In this document: positions 1 to 8,038 of the stretch, in pieces
Layout: each line of letters opens with the position of its first letter
Numbering within the stretch: the stretch's first letter is position 1
Assembly (NCBI GenBank): GCA_003151535.1
Contig: PLXT01000108.1
Location: forward strand, 4,549-20,373
Source of the DNA: Methanobacterium sp.
GTDB lineage: Archaea > Methanobacteriota > Methanobacteria > Methanobacteriales > Methanobacteriaceae
DNA length: 15,825 bases
Direction: 5' to 3'
Made by a program: the position numbers and the translations under genes
Notes under the pieces: generated by a model
Seen by the model: the letters and a program-made list of their open reading frames with translations, nothing else
The model's database searches: none
What the model was told of the DNA's origin: nothing

Positions 1-112
1 TAAACAGTTTCAATTCCTTTAAATGGAAAAATACTTGTCTAAAGGCGTATTTGAAAATATTAATTATTTAATGATTTGTATCATACCTCAAGTTTAGAGG
101 TTTATAGAAATT

Positions 113-141
113 CTCTAAAGAGTTAAATATTTTTTTTTTTT
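113..141 (+). terminator. possible terminator: short hairpin plus T-run
   Basis: CTCT (113-116) and AGAG (119-122) can form a very short hairpin, followed after a few bases by a run of about 13 T ending at 141. It would serve a transcript entering from the left of the window, convergent with the minus-strand scaffold gene. The stem is weak, so the T-run is the main evidence. Archaeal termination often needs only a T-tract. Confidence 0.3.
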
Positions 142-2407
142 AGTCTTTGAAATTTTTGGTTATAATTCTCATGATCCTTGAAAGGGGAGGTGTTGGATCA
201 GATGATTCCCACGATGCAGAGGATGCAAGTTCAAGATAAAACTTTAACTTCTGTAATGATAATGGTCTATTCTCAAGGAATTTACATGTTTGAACTGCAA
301 GATCCTCGCTCTGATAACAAGGGTTCATCTCTATTGCCTTCTCATAACATGCTTTAGCTTCATTAATTTTTCCCATTTCAAAGAATATGATCCCAATATC
401 CACCCATAATTCAGGATATTCTGGATCTAAATTCAGTATTTGATTATAACATGCAGCAGCTTTTTGTAGTCTTCCAGATGTAAAGTAAATGAGTCCTCTA
501 TACTTCCAAACATCAATAAAGTCGGGATAGATGTATAATGCTTTATCATAATATGTTAATGCTTTTTCAAGTTTCCCAAGGTCGTAGTAGAGATTACCAA
601 TATTGAATGAGATATATGCATCGTCAAGATCTTCGGTTTCAACTGGCAGCACACCTTGATTGGAAGTATTTTTGTTGAGTATACTGTTTTCGAATTCTGT
701 GATCTCTATTTGGTTCTCGATTTTTTCTATTTCTTGTGTAAGGTTTGATTTATACACCATGTTTTGTTCATTTAGAAGTTTTTTTAGGTGTTCTATCTGG
801 TTTTGTGGGTCTGGATATGTTTTGATGAGAATTTCTATGTAGTTGGTTAGGTTTTCTGGATTTTGTGATAATATTTCTTCTTTAAACTCTGAGTATTCTT
901 GATCTTTTATTTCTTCTTGGACTAGCCATAGTAAATCATCGTCTGAAAATTCAATTTCTCTGTAGACCAATAACTCTCTGAGCTTCCGTATATCACCAAA
1001 TTCGTAATTATAACGGGATTTCCTGACAAACCTTTGGATATAAACATATTTCCCATTGGATTTGAGTAAATCCCTATTCTCTGTTAATTCTTTAATCCTG
1101 AACTCCTTAAGTATTGATGGGAAATCCTTTTCATCGGGTGTCTGGGCTTCTTTGACCAATAATTTATTCTCAAATTCCTTTGTCTCTATTTGTTTCTCGA
1201 TTTTTTCTATTTCTTTAGTTAGAGATGGTTGATGTGATATGTTTTTTTCTAACAGTAGCCTTTCTAATTTATCTATCTGGTTTTGTGGGTCTGGATAGGT
1301 TTTTATGAGAATTTCTATATAGTTGGTTAAGTTTTGAGGATTTTTTGACAATAATTTTTCTTTAAATTCTTCGTACTCCTGGGTTTTAATTTCTTCTTGT
1401 ATGAGCCAAAGGATTTCTTCATCAGAAAATTCCATCTTTCTGTAATGGAGTAGATCACGAAGCTTCATAATATCTGTGAATTCATAATCATAGCGAGATT
1501 TCCTGTTAAATCCTTCAATATAATTGTAGCGGGAATTTTTTACAAACTTTTCAATATAAATGTGATATCCGCTTTTAATTAGTTCTTTTCTTTTAATTTC
1601 GGGTTCTTGTAACAAATCGTTTTTGTGTGAATTATTTTCCCCTGAATTATTGTCTATTAACTCGTCTTCAGGTATTTCATCCGAGAATTTAGAGCTTTTA
1701 ACAGGATCAACACTCTTTAAATCTCTTAATTGGTTTAATGCTATTATGGCACCATCACGTAGATTTTGATCTTCACTTCTTAAATCTTTAATTAGAGGAT
1801 CTACTGCGATTCTCCCCAATGCTGTTATTGTTTCTTCTTCTACAGACTTATCTGGGTCGTGCAGTGATAGAATAAGTGCTTCTGTTGCTGTTGGGTCTCC
1901 AATTTTCCCAAGTGCTTCGGCTGCTCTGCATCGAATTCCCATATGTAGATTGGTAAGATTTTGGATAAGTGGTTGAATTGCTTTTTTATCTTGGATTCTT
2001 CCCAGTGCTGTTATTGTTTCTTCTTGTATTGTTTTATCAGGGTCATGCAGTGATAGAATAAGTGCTTCTGTTGCTGTTGGGTCTCCAATTTTCCCAAGTG
2101 CTTCTGCAGCTTTCCATCTAATTCCAATGTGTTGATTGTTGAGGGTTTGGATAAGTGGTTGTACAGCTTTTTTATCTTGGATTCTTCCTAGTGCTGTTAT
2201 TGCTTCTTCTTGTATTGTTATGTCTGGATCTTTTAGTAGTTCGATTAATGGTTCAGTTGCACGTGAATCTCCGATCCTTTCAAGAGCATTCATTGCTTCT
2301 CTACGAACATTATCAGCATCATCATTTAATGCATGGATAAGACCTTCAACGTCATTATTTTCTTCCATCTCTTCTATTCTGGTTTTTAAGAGATTAAATA
2401 CCCTCAT
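140..2407 (-). CDS. HEAT-repeat / duplicated-module / TPR scaffold protein
   Basis: This 755-residue protein has no signal peptide or membrane segment and is probably a cytoplasmic protein-protein interaction scaffold. Residues about 20-235 are PBS-lyase-type HEAT repeats of roughly 31 residues; LGKIGDPTATEALI occurs twice, 62 residues apart. A polar linker (236-275) follows. Two copies of an unrecognised helical module come next (about 276-417 and 447-577). They share KSRY-Y, LLW-L-QEEI and NLTNYIEILIKTYPDPQNQI, at a 160-residue offset. Residues about 596-699 are three TPRs with the usual G-Y-A-Y-A-P spacing. The tail (700-755) has no recognised domain. The start is supported by GGTGAT three bases before ATG. 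The gene appears monocistronic. HEAT plus TPR suggests binding of partner proteins, but I cannot name a substrate or pathway. Confidence 0.85.
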   Translation of the reverse strand: MRVFNLLKTRIEEMEENNDVEGLIHALNDDADNVRREAMNALERIGDSRATEPLIELLKDPDITIQEEAITALGRIQDKKAVQPLIQTLNNQHIGIRWKAAEALGKIGDPTATEALILSLHDPDKTIQEETITALGRIQDKKAIQPLIQNLTNLHMGIRCRAAEALGKIGDPTATEALILSLHDPDKSVEEETITALGRIAVDPLIKDLRSEDQNLRDGAIIALNQLRDLKSVDPVKSSKFSDEIPEDELIDNNSGENNSHKNDLLQEPEIKRKELIKSGYHIYIEKFVKNSRYNYIEGFNRKSRYDYEFTDIMKLRDLLHYRKMEFSDEEILWLIQEEIKTQEYEEFKEKLLSKNPQNLTNYIEILIKTYPDPQNQIDKLERLLLEKNISHQPSLTKEIEKIEKQIETKEFENKLLVKEAQTPDEKDFPSILKEFRIKELTENRDLLKSNGKYVYIQRFVRKSRYNYEFGDIRKLRELLVYREIEFSDDDLLWLVQEEIKDQEYSEFKEEILSQNPENLTNYIEILIKTYPDPQNQIEHLKKLLNEQNMVYKSNLTQEIEKIENQIEITEFENSILNKNTSNQGVLPVETEDLDDAYISFNIGNLYYDLGKLEKALTYYDKALYIYPDFIDVWKYRGLIYFTSGRLQKAAACYNQILNLDPEYPELWVDIGIIFFEMGKINEAKACYEKAIEMNPCYQSEDLAVQTCKFLENRPLSLQKLKFYLELASSASWESSDPTPPLSRIMRIITKNFKD
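674..1567 (-). repeat. tandem duplication of the middle module (480-bp offset)
   Basis: The two module copies align at DNA level with a 480-bp offset; for example, the segment starting ATCTGGTTTTGTGGGTCTGG is at both 795 and 1275. The upstream copy in protein terms (residues 276-417) also holds a 12-residue micro-duplication that doubles the SRY-Y motif (SRYNY and SRYDY, residues 292-308). Before that insertion the offset between copies is 172 residues, and after it 160. Boundaries are approximate. Confidence 0.75.
1861..2104 (-). repeat. near-identical HEAT-coding repeat units, 186-bp spacing
   Basis: Bases 1861-1918 and 2047-2104 are identical over 58 bp and lie exactly 186 bp (62 codons, two HEAT units) apart. 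The flanking sequence is also similar. This identity at DNA level points to a fairly recent tandem duplication or to gene conversion inside the HEAT array. Confidence 0.85.
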
Positions 2408-2523
2408 TGTATCACCACAAAGATTATTATTTTTTTAATTTATCAGATTTACATTATGGTTCGAAATTTTTTGTCCATAACCGATAAAGATTGTTAGATT
2501 TTCAACAAATATCCCATTTTTTA

Positions 2524-2545
2524 TGTTTATTATATAATATTCTCT
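2524..2545 (-). promoter_or_regulatory. candidate TATA region for the HEAT/TPR gene
   Basis: On the minus strand the gap between the U32 gene and the scaffold gene has an AT-only stretch, ATTATATAAT, that fits an archaeal TATA box. It would start transcription roughly 100 bases before the ATG. The rest of the 282-bp gap shows no convincing gene. Confidence 0.3.
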
Positions 2546-2689
2546 TATTAAAACTCCTACTACCAAAAAATAATAAGAATTATAAATTAATATGGAGGCT
2601 CACGTATTGATGGATATTAATAATGATTTTATATCTCTAAAAGCAAGTTATATGTTTTAAAAAAAGAAAAATTGATTATATCTGCTCTT

Positions 2690-5371
2690 CTATTTTTCTT
2701 TGATACCTTTTAAGAAATTTCCAGTGGTAATACCGCCGGTGGATATATTTTTAATCATTGATTTAAGCCGATTCATATTTTTGGTGGTGTTAATTTCATT
2801 TTTAATATACTCCAATCCCTTAAAGTAAATGGAAGTCATTTCATAGGCATAGGCATATGTTTTGTTTCTTAAATCTAGAACAACACTGTCTATGCCAATT
2901 TGGGAAATGGTTGGAAGATAATCAATTAAACAAAGTTCAGCTGAGTTTAATACATGTGTATTCCCTTCTGAATCGATTTTAATGGGAAAGATCTGTCTTT
3001 TTTCATCTTGAATTCCCCAGAATTTATTTGTTATATTTTCATTAATAGATTCAGGTACTGCAGATAATAAACAGTCCTTTGAAATCATGGTGTCAACATT
3101 TCCCTGAACAACCATTTCAAAACTATTTTCCACACCATGGATTCGTGAATTTGTAATAATACTCCTTAATTGTTCCTTTGAAAGCTCTGCAGAGGGAGTT
3201 AATGTATTGAAAATCTTTGAAAGAGTTAAAACAGAATTTCGATTCCAAATATTCAACCCTGCAGAACCTGATAGTAATATATTGGGGTTGAATTCTTTAA
3301 TTCCAATAGCAGCACCTAAACCATCCACCATGATCTTATGATTTAATTGTGAATCTAAAATTTTAAAATAATTGTTTAATTGATGTTGGTGGGTTATTTG
3401 GGGCCATTTCCAAATAAATTCCACATCATGTTCTATACATAAATTCTCTGCAGTGGTTAAAAGTGATGAAACACTTTCAATTTGATTGGGATCATTTTTT
3501 ATAGTTTTAATTGATTCTTCAGGTTTTTGATAACATGTATTGCAATTATTTTTACAGTTTTTTGTGGGGTCTGGTTCGTAATATACACGTTTAGCACCAC
3601 CATCTATACTACCTTTAACAGTGTCTAAACTATCCGCATATATGGCAAGAGTGATTCTATTTGGGGTTAATGTCTTTTCTTTAGGTTTAATTTCAATGGA
3701 ATGTTTCTTAATTTTTTTGAATCTGACTTCTGCTTCTTGAACCTTGAATTTATCAGGTTTAAATGTTTTTAAGAGTTTAATATTGGCTTTTTCAAGGAAT
3801 TCACGTCTGAACTGGTTTAATTTACTTATTGGTGAAAATAGATCACCAGAATATTTAATAGAAACTTTTCCAAGTATAAACGGTGTTTTTCCTGTTTTTT
3901 GCAGTTGATTTTCTATTTGTGTGGTGGTTAATGGTTTTTTAAGTGCTTTTTCCATTTTAAAATCGGATTTTAAATATACTTCATGTTCAACATCATCAAA
4001 TCCAATAAATTTACCACTGAGATTAGCTTTAAGATTATCATCCCAACTCATTATAATGTCAATGGGTATCGATGGTTGGGTAGTAGTTTTTATTATAGCT
4101 CGAGCCTCATGATTCGATGATATTGAACGTGTGAGATATAATTTGGAACCAACTTTCACTCGTTGTCCCACATTCAACAATAATTTATCTCCTTTATATT
4201 TTGGAATATTTTCTAAAGCCATTCCATAGGATTCAGATAATTCATTAGAATGTTGTTTAAACTCTTTAGGTTTGTTGGATTTTTTAGGTGATAAAAAAGC
4301 AATTCCATCTCCTTTATCTATTTTAAATTTATTTTCTATCTTTACACTTATGGTGTTGGTTTTTTCATTGAAGTGTTTTACTTGTCCAATGTAGAGTCCC
4401 CGATTTCCTGGAGCTTCACGGCTCATAACTGATTTATGTTGTGATTCTGTAAGGTATCCTCCTGTAAAACCACGATTAAAAGCTAATTTAAGTTTAGAAA
4501 TATCTTTATAATTTGGTTTCCATTCACCCTTTGATAATGAGTCTAATGCTTTCCTATAAATTTTTACAACTATTCCCACATAATCTGCGGACCTCATACG
4601 TCCTTCTATTTTTAAAGAGTCAACTTTAGAATATACAATATTTTCTAAATTTTCATAAACTGCAAGATCTCTTGTGCTGAGAAGATATTTATCGCTGATA
4701 TCAATAGAATGGGACTCAGAGGGTCTTCCAAACTTGTCTACTTTCCCATTAATCAAGGTATATTTTTTACGACAGGGTTGTGCACACATCCCTTTATTCC
4801 CACTTCTTCCACCTATAAAGGAAGACAGTAGACACTGTCCTGAATAGGAGTAGCATAGTGCACCATGTGCAAATACTTCTATTTCAATTTTTCCAGTTTC
4901 TTTTCGGATTTCTTCAACTTCTGAAATGTTAAGTTCCCTGGATAAAATTACTCTCTTAAAACCAAATTTATCAGCCCATTTTACCCCTGGAATATTGTGA
5001 ATCGTCATCTGAGTTGATGCATGCATATCCAGATCGGGGACTATTGCTTTTGACAAGCATGCAATTCCCAAGTCTTGAATTATAACTGCATCGACACCAG
5101 ATTTATAGAGCCATATAAGATATTCTGCAACAGATAATATCTGAGAATCATTTATTAGTGTGTTGACTGTCACATACACCTTAACCCTTCGAAGTTTGGC
5201 GTATTCTAATCCCTCTTCAATTTCTGATTCACTGAAATTAGTTGCAAATTTCCTGGCGCCAAATTTCTTACCAGAAATATAAACAGCATCTGCCCCAGCA
5301 TTAACTGCAGCTTTAAGTGCATCTAAAGAACCTGCAGGTGCTAATAGTTCGGGTACATAATTTTTTGCCAT
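2690..5371 (-). CDS. peptidase U32 family protein (DUF3656-type)
   Basis: This 893-residue protein starts with ELLAPAGSLDALKAAVNAGADAVY, the typical N-terminus of U32 proteins. It carries the family signature around residues 165-184 (EVFAHGALC-6-C-LLSS, with C173 and C180), followed by C196 and C200 in MCAQPCRKKY. The family is named after collagenase. Its studied bacterial members RlhA and TrhP are iron-sulfur proteins needed for hydroxylation of 23S rRNA or tRNA, so an RNA-modification role is more likely here than proteolysis. The middle region (about 290-555) resembles the DUF3656 part. The last about 320 residues look like a second barrel-like half with an extra cysteine group (C606, C610, C613). 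The protein is longer than E. coli RlhA. GAGGA precedes the ATG, and the stop is TAG. It is divergent from the prenyltransferase gene. The family call is firm; the substrate is unknown. Confidence 0.9.
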   Translation of the reverse strand: MAKNYVPELLAPAGSLDALKAAVNAGADAVYISGKKFGARKFATNFSESEIEEGLEYAKLRRVKVYVTVNTLINDSQILSVAEYLIWLYKSGVDAVIIQDLGIACLSKAIVPDLDMHASTQMTIHNIPGVKWADKFGFKRVILSRELNISEVEEIRKETGKIEIEVFAHGALCYSYSGQCLLSSFIGGRSGNKGMCAQPCRKKYTLINGKVDKFGRPSESHSIDISDKYLLSTRDLAVYENLENIVYSKVDSLKIEGRMRSADYVGIVVKIYRKALDSLSKGEWKPNYKDISKLKLAFNRGFTGGYLTESQHKSVMSREAPGNRGLYIGQVKHFNEKTNTISVKIENKFKIDKGDGIAFLSPKKSNKPKEFKQHSNELSESYGMALENIPKYKGDKLLLNVGQRVKVGSKLYLTRSISSNHEARAIIKTTTQPSIPIDIIMSWDDNLKANLSGKFIGFDDVEHEVYLKSDFKMEKALKKPLTTTQIENQLQKTGKTPFILGKVSIKYSGDLFSPISKLNQFRREFLEKANIKLLKTFKPDKFKVQEAEVRFKKIKKHSIEIKPKEKTLTPNRITLAIYADSLDTVKGSIDGGAKRVYYEPDPTKNCKNNCNTCYQKPEESIKTIKNDPNQIESVSSLLTTAENLCIEHDVEFIWKWPQITHQHQLNNYFKILDSQLNHKIMVDGLGAAIGIKEFNPNILLSGSAGLNIWNRNSVLTLSKIFNTLTPSAELSKEQLRSIITNSRIHGVENSFEMVVQGNVDTMISKDCLLSAVPESINENITNKFWGIQDEKRQIFPIKIDSEGNTHVLNSAELCLIDYLPTISQIGIDSVVLDLRNKTYAYAYEMTSIYFKGLEYIKNEINTTKNMNRLKSMIKNISTGGITTGNFLKGIKEK

Positions 5372-5509
5372 ATTTTTTTTCCTCTGAATTATTGTATACT
5401 GTTAAACAATTATAATTTTATTTTTAAAATCATAATCAAAAATGGATAATCATAAAATGGTTGGTCAACAAAATCAAAATAAATGTTTATAATATTCCAG
5501 GTGTAATTA

Positions 5510-6355
5510 ATGAATGCATATCTAGAAATACTCAGGCCTTTCAATGCCCTTATGGGAGTTATAGCTGTACTACTTGTGGCTATTATAAGTGGAAACTTTA
5601 ATCTATACGTTCCTGTTGCATGTGTAATTGTTTTTATATTCACAGGTGCCGGAAATGTCATTAATGATTATGTTGATCACAAAATTGATGCAATAAATAA
5701 GCCTGAAAGACCAATACCATCGGGAAGAATATCATTAAATGCAGCTGCAATCTATGCAACTGCACTTTTTATTATTGCCACTATAATGTCAATTTTAATT
5801 GGGATAATCCCCGGTATTATAGTTGTTTTAAGTGCAATTTTAATGTTTTTATATGCATATAAACTTAAGAAATCGTGCCTAGTCGGAAATCTTAGCATTG
5901 CATTTTTAACAGGGCTTTGTTTTGTATTTGCAGGAGTTGTACTTGGAGCGGTTTTTTTATCGATTCTTTTAGGATTTTACGCATTTTTAATGACAATGGC
6001 CAGGGAAATTGTAAAGGATATGGAAGATATTGAAGGTGACAATATGGAGGGTGCAAATACCTTCCCAATAAAATTTGGAATGAAATCATCATCTATTCTA
6101 GCAGCATTTTTTATGATACTTGCAAGTTTAACAAGTCCCGCACTGTATTTAATAGGTATTTTCAATGTGCTGTATCTGGTAATCCTCATATTTGCGATAG
6201 TACTTTTCTTGATATGTGCTGTATCAATTATAAAAGACCAATCCAAAAAGAATACTCGAATAGTTTCTAAAAGAATTAAAATTGGTATGGGAATTGTGTT
6301 TTTGGCATTTGCACTAGGGTCTCCGATTATAACAAATTTATTACACATGCTATGA
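5510..6355 (+). CDS. UbiA-family prenyltransferase, digeranylgeranylglyceryl phosphate synthase
   Basis: This 281-residue integral membrane protein has eight to nine hydrophobic segments. The first aspartate-rich motif is at residues 49-60 (NVINDYVDHKID) and is followed by NKPERPIPSG. The second is at 170-177 (DMEDIEGD), followed by GANTFPIKFG. This pattern is typical of archaeal (S)-2,3-di-O-geranylgeranylglyceryl phosphate synthase. That enzyme transfers the second geranylgeranyl group to geranylgeranylglyceryl phosphate at the membrane, the second ether-bond step of archaeal lipid synthesis. Length matches the family. AGGTG lies about 9 bases before the ATG. The trmO-like gene follows 37 bp later on the same strand, so they are probably co-transcribed. 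Another UbiA substrate is possible but less likely. Confidence 0.9.
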   Translation: MNAYLEILRPFNALMGVIAVLLVAIISGNFNLYVPVACVIVFIFTGAGNVINDYVDHKIDAINKPERPIPSGRISLNAAAIYATALFIIATIMSILIGIIPGIIVVLSAILMFLYAYKLKKSCLVGNLSIAFLTGLCFVFAGVVLGAVFLSILLGFYAFLMTMAREIVKDMEDIEGDNMEGANTFPIKFGMKSSSILAAFFMILASLTSPALYLIGIFNVLYLVILIFAIVLFLICAVSIIKDQSKKNTRIVSKRIKIGMGIVFLAFALGSPIITNLLHML

Positions 6356-6392
6356 ATCAACTCATTAAAAAAAATAACTTTTAAGGGATATC

Positions 6393-6804
6393 ATGGACAT
6401 GGAACTAATACCCATAAGGGTCATAAAATTCAAAATTACTCAACTAAAAAAAGATTCCACCCCGACAGGGTCGTTATTCTACTCAAACAAGTACCATAAC
6501 AGTTTTTGATGAATTTGTAGATGGATTAGATGGTCTGGATGTTAATAAATATCTAATCATCTTATACTGGCAGGACCGTGCAGAACGTGACAAATTGAAG
6601 GTTATACCTCAGGGTAAAACAGGAAAAAGTGAAATATTTTCAACAAGAGCACCTGTACGTCCTAATCCCATTGGGTTCTGTTTAGTTGAACTTGTGAGTA
6701 TGGATGGGAATAAACTTACTGTCAAATGGATTGATGCACTAGATGGATCGCCTCTTCTTGATATTAAACCGTTCTGGAAACTAGACCTTCCAGAAATACT
6801 CTAA
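6393..6804 (+). pseudogene. trmO: TrmO-like tRNA methyltransferase (UPF0066), frameshifted
   Basis: Reading starts at ATG 6393 (or 6399) with MELIPIRVIKFKITQLKK and should continue PPRQGRYSTQTSTITVFDEF, but the second part is one frame over. The shift lies at or just after the seven-A run 6446-6452. With six A the frame is intact (LKKIPPRQGR) and gives a protein of about 136 residues. Downstream motifs are well kept: FVDGLDGLD, TRAPVRPNPIG and DALDGSPLLDIKP, all hallmarks of TrmO/TsaA-fold proteins. Known TrmO uses SAM to N6-methylate the t6A at position 37 of some tRNAs. GGGATATC before the start could act as ribosome binding site. It follows the prenyltransferase gene closely. It could be a real frameshift mutation, a sequencing error in the homopolymer or, less likely, programmed +1 shifting. 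Confidence 0.8.
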
Positions 6805-6814
6805 TTTATCATAC

Positions 6815-6831
6815 GAACCAGGAAAAGGTTC
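6815..6831 (+). terminator. possible weak hairpin after trmO-like gene
   Basis: GAACC (6815-6819) and GGTTC (6827-6831) can pair with a 7-base loop, 10 bases after the trmO-like stop. Only a short TTTT follows some bases later, so termination is a guess from position. Confidence 0.25.
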
Positions 6832-6961
6832 AACATTCCATTTTACCATACCTTATAACTAAATAATGCATACACATTTGAAGATATTAACAATTAAATA
6901 ATAAAAGTATAAACAATAAGTATCAGTTGTGATATTGTATTAATAAAAGGAAGTGAAACAA

Positions 6962-7084
6962 TTGATAGAAATAGAAAAATGTCCTAAATGTGGTTATCAT
7001 GGACAAATGCAGGCCGTAAATAGATTAGGTAGTGGTAAAAAGATATATATCTGTAAAAAATGTAAACATCATTTTGAGAAATAA
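6962..7084 (+). CDS. 40-residue zinc-ribbon protein, TTG start
   Basis: A short frame starting at TTG 6962 encodes 40 residues with two CXXC knuckles: CPKC at residues 7-10 and CKKC at 31-34, about 20 residues apart. The protein ends KKCKHHFEK. This is the spacing of a minimal zinc ribbon. AAGGAAGTGA lies just upstream of the TTG and resembles the Shine-Dalgarno of this genome; an in-frame GTG at 6953 lies inside it and is a poorer start. Zinc ribbons of this size bind nucleic acid or proteins; no specific function can be given. It stands alone between the trmO-like gene and the terminase-like gene, with about 150 bp before and 360 bp after. Conserved cysteines plus the ribosome binding site make it likely to be real despite its size. 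Confidence 0.65.
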   Translation: MIEIEKCPKCGYHGQMQAVNRLGSGKKIYICKKCKHHFEK

Positions 7085-7340
7085 ACAAAATACAATAATA
7101 AAAGATCTAAGTGAATGAAAATCAAATAAGTTGAAATCCTAAAACAAATGATAATATTATTTCCACTCCAGATTATATTACCGATTACATCTGCGGAATA
7201 AATAGGTTATTATTAGGAAATATCCACGGATAACACTTAAATAAATAATATCCATTTATACGCCTTAAAATTATATTTAAGAGTCAATTAAATGGAATTT
7301 AGAGCTATAAACAGTATATATTCAAGAATTTTTTTTTATT

Positions 7341-7392
7341 TGCGTTACAGTATAGGTAAGGATGAGTTATGCCGTCGCTGATTCTACCTTAA
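7341..7392 (+). ncRNA. weak candidate for a small structured (C/D-like) RNA
   Basis: AGGTA (7354-7358) and TACCT (7385-7389) can pair and enclose AGGATGA (7359-7365), one mismatch from the box C consensus RTGATGA. CTGA (7378-7381), a perfect box D, follows exactly 12 bases later, the usual guide spacing in archaeal C/D RNAs. A TATA-like sequence sits about 30 bases upstream of the island. There is no second C'/D pair, so a complete C/D sRNA is not shown. The element stands out by base composition from its AT-rich surroundings. Confidence 0.2.
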
Positions 7393-7412
7393 CCAAAATA
7401 TTTTACAAATCA

Positions 7413-7421
7413 ATATAAAAA
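7413..7421 (+). promoter_or_regulatory. TATA box of the terminase-like gene
   Basis: ATATAAAAA lies 25-33 bases before the ATG at 7446. This would place the transcription start within a few bases of the start codon, so the mRNA may be leaderless or nearly so. In agreement, no good Shine-Dalgarno stands directly before the ATG. Confidence 0.4.
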
Positions 7422-7445
7422 TTTGAAAGGGTTTGGATAATTAAC

Positions 7446-7904
7446 ATGAAAAATAAGACTAAGACTAAGAAGAATGTGGGTAGACCATCTAAATTAACTC
7501 TTAAATTACAGGAGGAGTTAGTTGAACGTATCATGGCGGGTGATTATATAAAAACAGCCTGTGCATTTGTAGGTATTGACAATTCTACATTTCATTATTG
7601 GATGAATAATGCAGATGAATCAACACGATATACAAAATACAGGAGATTTCAAGATGCTATAATACACGCTCAAGCAGTGAGCGTAACACGGGATGTTGCT
7701 ATCATTTCAAGGGCAGCGGAAGATGATTGGAAAGCTGCTCAGTGGATGTTAGAACATAGATTCACTGACCATTGGGGTTTACCGCCGAAAGTTAAAAGTG
7801 GAACCAAGGATAACCTGGAACCAAAAATCTCAGATGACAAGATAAATAAAGATAACATCATAGAAGCGATGAAGATCATAGAAAAAAAACGTAAAACAAC
7901 ATAG
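7446..7904 (+). CDS. terminase small subunit-like helix-turn-helix protein
   Basis: This 152-residue protein starts with a basic tail and GRPSKLT (residues 12-18). It then has a predicted helix-turn-helix (about 20-53: ERIMAGDYIKTACAFVGIDNSTFHYW), a helical region, and DWKAAQWMLEHRFTDHWG (94-111). This set is typical of phage-type terminase small subunit-like DNA-binding proteins, which recognise packaging sites on viral DNA. The C-terminus is charged (KKRKTT). No large terminase, portal or capsid gene is nearby, so it is either a provirus remnant or a domesticated DNA-binding regulator. The stop is TAG. Family assignment is by motif recognition. Confidence 0.7.
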   Translation: MKNKTKTKKNVGRPSKLTLKLQEELVERIMAGDYIKTACAFVGIDNSTFHYWMNNADESTRYTKYRRFQDAIIHAQAVSVTRDVAIISRAAEDDWKAAQWMLEHRFTDHWGLPPKVKSGTKDNLEPKISDDKINKDNIIEAMKIIEKKRKTT

Positions 7905-8038
7905 TTCCCGATATGATGGATGATATATTAAGTTGATTATTAAAAACATATTTTTAAAAAAAATAATTGACTATAATGGTTTATGATTTAATCCTAAAAT
8001 ATATCAGGATCATATTCAATTTATCAGATTCTTTTTTT

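Larger units (their letters stand above)
7085..7445. other. gene-poor stretch with a possible small RNA
   Basis: No ORF of note is seen on either strand in these 361 bases. A small perfect inverted repeat, TATCC-AC-GGATA, lies at 7221-7232. A TATA-like GTATATATT near 7314 is followed by a long T-run. Then comes a GC-richer island at about 7345-7392 that might be a structured RNA (listed separately). The promoter of the terminase-like gene lies at the right end. Confidence 0.5.

Noticed and set aside
2592..2660. Short plus-strand frame of 22 codons starting at ATG 2592
   Set aside because: No family features and no proper ribosome binding site before its first ATG. A GGAGG inside it would point to an even shorter frame. 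It lies in the leader region of the scaffold gene.
5410..5661. Minus-strand frame across the prenyltransferase start
   Set aside because: It overlaps the well-supported UbiA-family gene and the divergent promoter region and has no recognisable features.
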